Source of the DNA: Diphasiastrum complanatum
Taxonomy: Eukaryota; Streptophyta; Lycopodiopsida; Lycopodiales; Lycopodiaceae
NCBI GenBank assembly: GCA_029204225.1
Contig: CM055097.1
Location: forward strand, 58,390,869-58,454,868
DNA length: 64,000 nt
Reading direction: 5' to 3'
In this document: positions 55,221-64,000 of the stretch, in pieces
Position numbering within the stretch: position 1 is the stretch's first letter
How the letters are laid out: each line of letters starts with the position of its first letter
Notes under the pieces: generated by a model
Seen by the model: only the letters and a program-made list of their open reading frames with translations
Databases searched by the model: none
Told to the model about the DNA's origin: nothing
Program-made: the position numbers and the translations under genes

Positions 55221-55900
55221 CCTGGCTTCTTCCCTCTCTCTGTCTCAGGATCTACAATCCAAATGAAGCGAATGCAAAATCCGTCGCACTTCCATGTGCA
55301 AATGCAACATCATCGTGATGTTGCCGCTGCTGTCATCGCATCAGAAGAAATAGTTGCTTTCGCAACAAAACTTTTCTGTGTGCGTGCGCCGCTCGAGGTT
55401 TACTGTGTGCGTACGCCGCTCGAGGTTTAGGTACTATGAATGGGCTGGGCTCGGGCACGGCCACGGGGGCCCTCGCATCTTGCCAGCACTGTGCCCCTTT
55501 GGCCCCTCTCACCATATTTTTTATGCGATAAGCAATATTGCAAAGGAATTGGGAGGGGATATATAGAGAAACTCACCGAGTCTTTTAAATGTGTGTGTGT
55601 GTGAGCCTGGGTGCTCGGCTCCACCTGCCCAGCCTGCGACTGCCCCGATGCCACCCACGTCGACCGGGATTGTAGCCTGGCGCCACAATCGGTGCCGTGG
55701 GGACCTGCTGCCCGGCGCCACGCCCTGGCCGCCTGGTGCTGTATGCTAAAAACTCTCGCAACCCAATTTTGCTGGCACCCGAGCACGGGCCACGCGTCAC
55801 TTGTTGGGAGGCACCGAGGCCAAACCCCTCCCACGCGCGGCCCGTGCTCTAAAGCCCCAATGGGGGGGGGGGGGGGGGCAGAGGCCATTTTGCTCTCTTA
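55221..55900. other. Upstream region of fucosyltransferase
   Basis: Presumed promoter and leader; no TATA box assigned. Holds a two-copy direct repeat TGTGTGCGTRCGCCGCTCGA (about 55377 and 55402), a TG run at 55590, a GC-rich part, and a poly-G run at 55862-55878. GGCGCCACAATCGGTGCCGT near 55680 resembles the start of gypsy internal regions but is isolated. Confidence 0.4.
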
Positions 55901-58380
55901 AAGATTTTCAGAAATCTTTAAGGTCTTGCCTAAAAAATTTCTAAAATGTTTTATCGGGCAGAATGGCGTGTGTCGAGCGAGCGCCTTTCATTGTCTAATA
56001 AATACTTTGAAAACTTTCACATGCTCATTATGAAACATAATGAGCACTTTGACTTTCTTCAACCACTCTGACGCCTACAACTGACACGCAGGTTGGAATG
56101 CGTAGCAAAAAAAAAAATTAAAAAAACATATGCTTATTCTACTTCAACAAGAACAATGTGGTATTGTACCACAAAGGCCTTGCCATGTCATATTGTCATA
56201 TTTCAGCTTTTTGTGAAAATTAAAAAAATGTAGTTACATAATAGCTTCTTAAAATTTTGATGGTTGTTCTTAACTTTTACAATTGAATGTTTAATGGATT
56301 GTGATTATGGTTTTTGTTTTGTTAATCCAACAATTTCAACATTATGGCAAGGCCTTCATGACATATACCACAATAATAACTCGCATACATACATTTAAAA
56401 TTCCAATAGATAATAACAAAGGTTGGTATAAGCAATAGGAACTTCAATGTCTTAAGATACAACTTTCATCTTTGTCATTTAGAAGATGAGTTTGGACTTG
56501 TGAGTCTAAAATTGCTAAATACTAGCTTGTTATTGAGTTCACATTAAGAGATTTGGCATGATAAGATTTCTTGATGATTATTATTCAATTGTATACGACA
56601 ACACAATTAACCAAACAAAGTCATCCTAGAAAAAACTCTTGCAAAAGAAGACACTATTACAAACAATAAAAATGTATTGTCAAAGAAATTACCAAAATAT
56701 ATTATCACTTGTCATATTTCTTCATTCAAGCATGCGAGAGCAGAATAAGACCCATAAGACTATAAAATTCAAAATACAAGATGGAAACAAATAAAAGAAA
56801 AGAACAAAGAAAAAAATAAAACACACAAGGATGATCATGATGATTCAAATATTGCACACTGACCTCAGAATCCATATAAACATGATGAGCTAACACCTAA
56901 AAAATGGATTGAAATCTAAGGGATGCTCGAAAATAAAATAAAATCAAATTTCAATCTTGTGTTTTGTTGAAACATCTGTTTTGATTAAGGATGCTTCGAT
57001 ACCCAAAAGTAATTGATGTAGTTTTATGGTATCCATATTTCGTCTTCATCTTTCTTGTTGTGTGAACAATGAAGTCGTCAAATGTGAATCTTGTTCTTAT
57101 TGTCATAACCATGGTTTGAAGGCCAAAAATTTCTCCTTACTCACAAATGAACCTCTTTAATATTTGATAAAAAATTCAATCCATTCAAAAATAATCAATC
57201 TTGACTATAGGTTGAACAAGAATTACTTAACCAAAACATAATTTGACCCATGTGGTTACTATTGTTAACTATCTTTTGGCGTTAACTAGTCTGGTTCATT
57301 ATTTAAATAATGAGTTGACTAATATGTTTCATTGTCTTAATCTGGAAAAGGTACTCTTGCACTAGTTTGTTTATGTAGTGGCATAGTATTTTCTCATTTC
57401 TCAATTATCATCTCCCACTTTCCATTTCCCAGGTGAAAAGCATTTCCCAGACTATGATAGTTGTTGAATTTAGGGGCTAATTTTCAAATATCAAATTAAA
57501 GAGCAAGATACGGATAATTGGCAAGCAATGCAGCAACAAAGTTACTCACTTCTACTTTTCTGCAACTTCCACATGCATATATGAAATGTTAAAAATGTAT
57601 TCACTTCCATATGCAGCTTTGTGATTGATTCTTGTTTATAGAAAATGATACCATAATATATTTTCATATCGAATCTTGATATCCACGATTAATGAAGATC
57701 AGCCATATCCTAGAACAAAACCAATTGCAAATATATTTTCAAGTAGATGAATATATCCCTTGGGAAGCTCTTACATCTTGTACGTCATGGAAAAGAAGAT
57801 TTGATAGGACGTTTAACATATCCAAAACCGAAGAACCTTTATATTGTGTTAGATTTGATGAATTAAATAAAATTCTCGATATAGGGATAATGTGGGAAAG
57901 TGAATAATTAATATCACTTTTCAATCATTGACAAGCATAAGCAATCTAACAAAGAAGCAGTAGTAATAGATGGTAAATCTGGTATGAATCTAGTTTTTTT
58001 TAAGTTATACGAGAAATGGGGGCTTTCAAAGTTGAAACTTACAAATTTTGTAATCAAATTGGTAGCTCAATTGGTTGTAGTAGGCCAAAAGGAGTAATAA
58101 AAGATATACTAATAAAAGTAGCAAGTGTTCAATCTGTTATTATGTTTGTGGTAAGGAGTCTCCTTGAAGCACCCTCAGTTTATTAGATATTGTTGGGTCA
58201 TCTGTGGTTACAAGTTACACAAGTGATTCATAATTAGAGAACGAGCAATATTATTTTAAAAAATCGTGAGTGAGTAGGATCTAACCACTTGGACATTTTA
58301 AACCACTGTTGCCAAACACTGATGATGATTTTTCAACCACTAATCATACTATAGATCGTGAAAATAAGACATTGGAAATT
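55901..58380. other. AT-rich intergenic DNA, nothing recognised
   Basis: Only short frames without similarity, for example 57692-57907 (71 codons). No repeats with clear boundaries were found. Confidence 0.45.
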
Positions 58381-58402
58381 CAGTAATGTAAAACATTAGC
58401 AA

Positions 58403-59341
58403 TTGTTGATTGCACAACATGCTACATATGTCGCCATGATGAAATATTCTTGGGAAGCTTTGAAGAAGCTTTATGAATCCAAGTCTACATCAAGAGTGCT
58501 TACTCTTAGGAGACAAATCTTTCAAAGTTTTCAAAATAAGGAAGAGATTACGCATGCTTTTGTTTTGAGGGTTAAAGCATTGAATGATGAGTTAGCATGT
58601 ATTGATGAAAGCATTAAGGAGGTAGAACTTGTTCAAGTTATACTTAATGGCTTGTTGGATGATCATGCTAATTTTGTTCAAAATTTGGCTATTCAAAAGA
58701 CTTTTCCGAGTATCGTGGATTTGCAAGAGATCTTGGTGAATGAGGAGTATAGGATTCAATCAAGAGGAGGTGGATCTACATCGACATCTCATTATGAAGA
58801 GGAGAATATGTTCATCAAAGACAAGTTCAAGGGCAAAGGCAAAGACAAGTGGTCTAAAGGGCAAGATCAAGGTGAGACATCCTCTTTTCGCAAAAAAAAA
58901 GATAAGTCTAAGTTAAAATACTTTTATTGTGGAATCAAAGTGCATTTTGCTAATGAATGTTTGAAGAAACAAATAGATGAAGGTAGCAAGCAAATCAACT
59001 TTACTGCTAATGATGAGAATCTAGGTGGTTGTGATTCTCTTTTGATGTTTTCTTCAAGTCCAATATCAAGTGAAGGTGACAAAGATTCATGGTGGACTGG
59101 TAGTGGAGCTACTTCACACATGACTAGTCACAAGGAGTTCTTTACGTCTTTGTTCACTTATGATGGAGCCAAAAAAGCAATTCACATGGCCAATGGTGGT
59201 GAGTGTGTGATGGAAGGTATTGGTTCAATTCCTATTTGTCTCTCTACTAATAGGAAAGCAAGACTTGATGGTGTTCTTTACATTCCTTCACTTTCAAAGA
59301 ATTTGTTAAGTGCCGATCGAATGATAGAGAATGATACATAA
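58403..59341 (+). CDS. copia-F gag and protease
   Basis: 312 codons. UBN2-type gag domain ([60 protein letters not shown]), a basic linker, and a zinc knuckle with its first Cys lost (YFYCGIKVHFANEC). The protease region has WWTGSGATSHMTSH, where the catalytic Asp of the usual DSGAT is Gly, then VLYIPSLSKNLLSADRMI. The protein is open but its protease should be dead. Start chosen as the first ATG of the frame; homology begins about 12 residues later. Confidence 0.8.
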   Translation: MLIAQHATYVAMMKYSWEALKKLYESKSTSRVLTLRRQIFQSFQNKEEITHAFVLRVKALNDELACIDESIKEVELVQVILNGLLDDHANFVQNLAIQKTFPSIVDLQEILVNEEYRIQSRGGGSTSTSHYEEENMFIKDKFKGKGKDKWSKGQDQGETSSFRKKKDKSKLKYFYCGIKVHFANECLKKQIDEGSKQINFTANDENLGGCDSLLMFSSSPISSEGDKDSWWTGSGATSHMTSHKEFFTSLFTYDGAKKAIHMANGGECVMEGIGSIPICLSTNRKARLDGVLYIPSLSKNLLSADRMIENDT

Positions 59342-59514
59342 TAAAGTTTGGTGGTGATGCTTGTGTCATTACAAAGGAAGAAATCTTGGTTGCTAGGGGC
59401 AATAGACAAGGTAGACTTTGCAAGCTTGATGCTTTTGTTATGGCTAACAAAAAGGATGGAATGGAGTAGGAGATTGGTCTCAACTTTCCAAAGTTCCTTC
59501 CAGCATCAATAAGA

Positions 59515-60447
59515 TTGGTGGATCTTATGCAAAGTCTAACAAGTTTCCTTATGCTAGATCTAGGTCAAGATCTAATATGCTTCTTGGAGATGTTCATCTT
59601 TGTGCTAACTTGGCTAGTTATGAGGATAATGATGGTTCTTTATGGCAAGTGCAAGCATGCAAAAGGTAAGGAAAGAGCTAACTTCATCAATGGAGGTGGT
59701 GAAGGTTCTTCCTTGGAGAAAGTTGTTGCTAATGATTTCTTTAATCATATGGAAGAAGATGTTGCTAGGTGCATTCATGAAGAAGGTGCTTCTTCTACAT
59801 TCTTTTGTGATGAGTCCAAGAAAGTCATTTTTTTAGCAAGTGGTGTCACATGTCTTCATAAAGAGAGTAGATCAAATGGTTCTATTATGAGACTTGGTGA
59901 GGAAGATAGTCACAAGTCAAGAAGAAGAGAAGTGTTCGAAGTGGGGTGTACTTTGAATGATATCATTGTGAATGATAGTGAGGAAGAATCATTATCATAT
60001 GAGCCATTACCTAAAACATTGAGTAGAAATTCTTGTTTGAAAAAAGAGAGTACTTCAATCATCCTTATGTTGAAGGTACTAATCATTTTTTTCATGGCTT
60101 CTAATGTCTTTGAGATTTCTATTTCTTATGATGTAATCATTAATAGGGAGTCTTATGAAGGAAAGAGCAATGGAAGATTGGTTCTTGGGAAGATCCAAGG
60201 CCTGGATCTCACATCTCTTCATCAACTCAAAGGATTCTATGATTGTGAATTGATCACTCATGATCGAGATGGCAAAAGGTTGGTTGAAGAAGACTACATG
60301 GAGAAAATCGAGAAGAAATTTTTTCAAAGCAAGGGAGATTTCATTGGTGAGCTTATTGAGTTTTTTTATGGACTCAAAAAGGCTGGATTTATTAGGTTTG
60401 ATACTCATTTTCATGTTAGTATTCCATGCGAGAACCAAACACATTGA
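59515..60447 (+). CDS. Unrecognised 310-codon frame inside copia-F
   Basis: Fills the place of integrase and RT. The first ~45 codons overlap what looks like former copia sequence in another frame. From about 59700 it is acidic and Ser/Glu-rich (VARCIHEEGASSTFFCDESK, VNDSEEESLSYEPLPKT) with a hydrophobic segment (STSIILMLKVLIIFFMASNV) and a charged C-terminal half (LVEEDYMEKIEKKFFQSKGD). No RT or integrase motif. Not recognised. Acquired host sequence or decayed pol are the alternatives; the open length argues for some constraint or recency. Confidence 0.45.
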   Translation: MVDLMQSLTSFLMLDLGQDLICFLEMFIFVLTWLVMRIMMVLYGKCKHAKGKERANFINGGGEGSSLEKVVANDFFNHMEEDVARCIHEEGASSTFFCDESKKVIFLASGVTCLHKESRSNGSIMRLGEEDSHKSRRREVFEVGCTLNDIIVNDSEEESLSYEPLPKTLSRNSCLKKESTSIILMLKVLIIFFMASNVFEISISYDVIINRESYEGKSNGRLVLGKIQGLDLTSLHQLKGFYDCELITHDRDGKRLVEEDYMEKIEKKFFQSKGDFIGELIEFFYGLKKAGFIRFDTHFHVSIPCENQTH

Positions 60448-60607
60448 GATTCAGTATCACTTTATACGTGAGAGGCTGCTGAGTTGTGAAATTCATGTTG
60501 TTCATTGTATTACGGAAGAACAACTAGCTGATATTTTCACTAAGCCACTTGTTGGAGAAAAGTTTGATAAGTTTAGATCAAAGCTTTCTGTACTTAAAGT
60601 TTGTTGA
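60420..60607 (+). pseudogene. copia-F RNase H C-terminus
   Basis: Reads [39 protein letters not shown] and KPLVGEKFDKFRSKLSVL, the standard end of copia pol. It overlaps the end of the unrecognised frame in a different frame. Confidence 0.85.
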
Positions 60608-60661
60608 CTTTAAAGCTATGTATATGACTATATAAAAAGTAGACTCTACTTTAAGGTAGAG

Positions 60662-60965
60662 TGTTAGAATTAAAGTAGAATCATTGTGTTATTGTACTGT
60701 GGGTCCTATCAGTCGATAAGGATCAGTTGGCCTCGCCACGAGGCAAGTCGACGGGACACGCATCCCGCCAACGACAACCTGGGTCATGCATGGGTTGCCT
60801 GAGTGAACAACTATATGTATAGTGTAATTTCATTTTGAGAAATACAGTTGTTATGTGAGCTTGTTGTGGAGAGTGTTTTTTGTCTGTGTTACTGTGTAGC
60901 ATGATTTGTGTTCCTGTTTGAAGTAAATTCTAAGTGTGTAGAGCCCTTTTGGCCCTCTTATCATA
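60662..60965 (+). repeat. Probable copia-F 3' LTR
   Basis: Begins TGTTAGAATTAAAGTAG directly after a purine-rich tract; the end near 60965 is a guess (CCCTCTTATCA). No matching 5' copy in the window. Confidence 0.5.
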
Positions 60966-61424
60966 CCTCATTTGACCTTGTTGAGTTGATGGTCTCTCCT
61001 CCAAACCTAAAACAATATCTAAAACATCATTCATCTCAAGAAGTGATTCCATCCTCACTTTTCACAATGAATAGTTACTTGAGGTAAGCCTATCATTGCC
61101 TTCCAGCATGAATCCACCACTTGTAGCCGTGTTGCAATGACCTGATCTTGTTCTTTCAACCTGTTTCAATGCACAAATCACTCTCTTGAATGTCAACAAA
61201 TGAACTCAAGAAGAAATCACAAATATATGGAATCTCTCAAATCTCTTCTATCACTTCTAACTAGAAAATCAACACATAGAATCTTGATCAACACATAGAA
61301 TCAACACATAGCAAAGGAGTATTGCTAAGAAGCAATACTAGATTGTCGTAGGAGGGTGGAAGACTGGCGAGAAGAGACATCGTAGAGATTTCTTCTCAAA
61401 TAGGGGAACCTAGGGTAGTTATTG

Positions 61425-61830
61425 ATTCAGCAACTGCTTGAACTCATTCAAATGATCACTAACTAAGGTGCCTTCGCTCATTTGAGTGTAAGGACCTTCT
61501 TTCTCATAAAGAGATGAGTCGATACATCTGAAGTCTCATAGATACTTGTTAATATATTCCACGCTTCTTTGGAAGTGGTACTGTTTGATACATGAGCAAT
61601 CTGAGTATTTTTAAGATTCAAGGATACAATGGCAAGAGCTTTGCCATCCTTTGCTTCCCATGCTGGGAGCTATTTAGGTTCCACCGGTCTAGCTATCGAA
61701 CCATTTACTTATCCCCATTGCTTGATCAATATCATCCTCATCTTGAATTTACACATGTGGAAATTGTCTCCATTGAACTTGTTGATCAAGCAGATCTCAA
61801 AGGTTGTGTTGGTGAATGATGTGAAATGCT
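61425..61830 (-). pseudogene. copia gag fragment
   Basis: Minus-strand reading: NKFNGDNFHMCKFKMRMILI at the gag start (near 61800), then GKALAIVSLNLKNTQIAHVS, EAWNILTSIYETSDVSTHLF and SDHLNEFKQLLNQ, with stops. A copia gag lineage different from copia-A and F. Confidence 0.7.
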
Positions 61831-62229
61831 TGGTCTACAATTGATTATAATTGTAGCGGACGTGACGGAATCAGAGCACGAGAGGCGATTGCGATGTAAA
61901 ATGATGCCTCTACCAACAGTAAGAAAAACAATGAACACAGTAGTAATTATGATTTCAGGAATGTGGATTGACTAGGGAACGGAATCAAAAGCTTGTTATC
62001 CCTTTGGGTCATCAGAGTAGGGGGCTGAGACTGCCGTAACAGTAGGATTGCAAAGCATTAGGCATCTTGGACAGCCATGCGATCCTCTGTCTCTGATAAT
62101 CGTGTTTGTGTGCAAGAGAGTGAGAGAGACAATTGCATTCGATCAAGAACGTAAGGATTGAATAGTAGCAAATCTATATATGTAAAAGAGAATCGGAACA
62201 CAATACAATAGCGCTGACAAGCGCATGCT

Positions 62230-62590
62230 CTTAATTACAAATAGGTTCTTACATCATGTCATGTGTTGTGAAGCACCTGAATGAAGATACCATTCGCATG
62301 CATCTTTGCTTAATTGATATTGTACCATCAACGCCTTCTCATTTTCTTGGAAATTTCTAACAGAGTCAAAACCTCCTTCTTGGTGTTTTTGCATCTTCTT
62401 CGTCGCTTCATTGTGCTTGAGGATCCGACAATCCTTGATGTCGTGATTAGCTCTCTTGCAGTATTTGCAAAAGAGTTTGGTCTTGGCAGGTTGTTGTTGT
62501 CTGTTGTGTTGTTGCTGTTGTTGCGTTGAATCTGACTGCTCCGCCTTGGTCTTCTTATCCTTTAACTTCTTCTTCTTGGACTATTGCTTA
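62230..62590 (-). pseudogene. copia gag-protease fragment
   Basis: Minus-strand reading: lysine-rich SKKKKLKDKKTKAEQSDS, a glutamine run, zinc knuckle CKYCKRANHDIKDC, then CEWYLHSGASQHMT, where the catalytic Asp is replaced by His. A stop follows soon after. Confidence 0.75.
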
Positions 62591-63039
62591 TTAGAGTACA
62601 AGGCCATTGACTTGGCACTCATTGTAGATAAGTTCTTTCTCCTAAGTTCTTCCTACAGTAGACTTGAAACACACTCAAATGAAGTTCATTAACTTCACAA
62701 ACTAAAGATCCAATCAAAAGCTTTCATACCATGTGAAGGATTTCAAATCATTCAAGATCCAAATCCATGTCCCTAATCTTTGGTTAAAAAGGAGCAAATC
62801 AACATTCATGCCAATGTAGAAAAATCAACATCTACATACAAAATGAGATGCAAATTTAAGAGATACTGATCAAACATGAACCAAAACATAAAAAAATAGT
62901 TTCTATCTATACAATTATAGTACCCTACTATATTTCACATGTGTGGAACTGAAAATAACAGTAAGTCATCATTCTACACATAGAATTGCAAGATAACATC
63001 ATGAGAGTTCACCAATGAGTAGTAGAACCCAAAGAGAAC
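62591..63039. other. Nothing recognised
   Basis: AT-rich, no coding similarity; may be leader of the copia fragment to the left. Confidence 0.4.
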
Positions 63040-63380
63040 CATGTATAATAATGAAATGAGAGAGAGAAGAGAGAAGATCCCTTTCTCCACGAGTTACAAC
63101 AATTTATAGCATGTCCAAACCCTACTTTGCCACTTGGCTTTCCCTCCAATATGAATAAACCCTACTACTTTGGGACTAGATTCAATGTATTCAAAGTTCA
63201 AATTTGAATCTCTCTAAAATTTGACTACCAACCCACACTTTCAAAAATTCTTTATTGAATGTATTTTAAACTAATATAACTTCAAAAAGTTTATCTCTAA
63301 GTTTAAAATGAGTTTTGGCCTCAATTGACAATTTACCAAGATATGACAAAACTCGTTGAAATCTCTCACAGCTTTTTCAT
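63040..63380 (-). repeat. copia LTR-like sequence
   Basis: On the minus strand, ATTGAGGCCAAAACTCATTT and CTTAGAGATAAACTTT parallel GAGGCCAATATGCATTTTCA and CTTAGAGATAGACTTT in the copia-A LTR at 28540-28934. A diverged or solo LTR of the same group. Confidence 0.45.
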
Positions 63381-64000
63381 GTTTTTGGCTCAAAATTGAT
63401 AGTAAGAACTAAAATCCATCAAGATCAGATCAATTAGATGGCTATAGTTCTGTAAATTGGTTTTTATGTGCTACAGAAAGAGTTGCATCTCATAAATTTC
63501 TACTTTATAGTGAAGAAAAAAGAAAAAACTGGAAAATAGCCAAAAATCATCATTTTTGCTTATTTTTTCATAAAGTTGGATAGTAGGTGGATATAAAACA
63601 CCATGTAAAACTTGTAAAGAGGTGAATCAAAGTCTTTTGAAGCTTTCATTGAAGTTAGAGACAATATTTCCATGAATTGGGCTTGTAGAAGGTCAAAAAA
63701 GACCAAAGAATATTTTTTTTTTTGTGGTTTTTGGGGGATGGATTGCTCCCAATCTATAAGGAGATCATGCTGGAAAGTTTCACAGCATGTTTGAAGCTAG
63801 TTTGACTTATACAAACCAAGAAATATTTGTTCTTAGTCTATATTGCTTCTTAGGACTAGTATGAATGCTTCATGGAAGTCTAATAGACCATTTAAGACTA
63901 TTGGTAGCATCACTTTTAGGCTTGGGGAGGTGTTTGCATGATTTTGCAAGATTTGACCTTGTAGAGATGCGCCCTACTATAGAATTTAGACTACTATGTT
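63381..64000. other. Nothing recognised
   Basis: No coding or repeat signal identified. Confidence 0.4.

Larger units (their letters stand above)
58381..60965 (+). mobile_element. Non-autonomous copia relative (copia-F)
   Basis: Contains copia gag and protease (58403-59341), an unrecognised long frame (59515-60447), the last part of copia RNase H (60420-60607), a purine-rich TTTAAGGTAGAG and an LTR-like end starting TGTTAGAATTAAAG at 60662. Integrase and RT are absent. The 5' LTR was not found, so the element is truncated on the left or the LTR has decayed. Gag is the same family as copia-A (42110-43050). Confidence 0.65.

Noticed and set aside
55680-55710. Possible gypsy primer site GGCGCCACAATCGGTGCCGT
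   Set aside because: No LTR next to it and no gag downstream on either strand.
55427-55901. 150-codon proline and alanine-rich frame upstream of the fucosyltransferase
   Set aside because: GC-rich, open on both strands, includes a poly-G run and a TG repeat; no recognisable domain.

Overview
The window looks like repeat-rich nuclear DNA of a land plant with a large genome, possibly a fern or lycophyte (inference). Reasons: plant-type Ty1/copia and Ty3/gypsy (chromodomain) retrotransposons primed by initiator tRNA-Met, plant hAT transposases with BED and DUF659 domains, long GA/CT/TA microsatellites, and one recognisable plant gene with enormous introns. No bacterial operon, CRISPR array, rRNA or tRNA gene was recognised.

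The host gene is a core alpha-1,3-fucosyltransferase (GT10 family) on the minus strand. Five exons with matching splice phases were located at 55220-54858, 46314-46148, 27626-27388, 26962-26852 and 21869-21713. The introns are 8.5, 18.5, 0.4 and 5.0 kb. The C-terminal exons were not found in the remaining 21.7 kb to the left, so the gene either runs out of the window or is truncated. Most of 21.7-55.2 kb is therefore intron filled with transposons. A second host-like sequence is a broken CLASSY/DRD1-type SNF2 ATPase fragment at 180-480.

Left part (0.5-17.3 kb): microsatellites, a foldback element, and a cluster of hAT DNA transposons. A 5.0-kb element at 5569-10582 starts CATAG, ends CTATG, sits in an 8-bp AT duplication and encodes a damaged hAT transposase. 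Smaller elements with the same ends and perfect 8-bp target duplications lie at 10635-12108, 12139-12459, 14607-15679 and 16132-16534; a related one at 49860-50557 interrupts a copia integrase. Their ends are packed with short palindromes whose sequence differs from element to element (GGTACC/GGATCC, GAATCGCGATTC, AAACGCGTTT, CCACGGTTC, GTTTCGAAAC). A second, internally deleted hAT gene at 3200-4891 appears linked to a GGACGCGTCC family. This is the most interesting system in the window.

Middle (17.4-21.6 kb): a gypsy element with matching 376-bp LTRs whose gag is joined in frame to the integrase tail and chromodomain, with protease, RT and RNase H removed. At 28.5-43 kb is a three-layer nest inside fucosyltransferase intron 2: an old minus-strand copia, interrupted by a plus-strand copia (30075-41577, 5-bp duplication CAAAG), whose 3' LTR is interrupted by a very young, intact minus-strand chromodomain gypsy element (34964-41281, 5-bp duplication GTACA, LTRs identical by eye, one 1595-codon gag-pol frame). 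A 0.46-kb unclassified insert sits in the old copia too.

Right part (44-64 kb): deleted copia and gypsy relics, fucosyltransferase exon 1 and upstream region, and a non-autonomous copia relative (58.4-61 kb) with gag-protease and the RNase H end but an unrecognised 310-codon frame in place of integrase and RT. Coordinates of ancient relics are approximate, and all identifications are from reading the sequence without database search.
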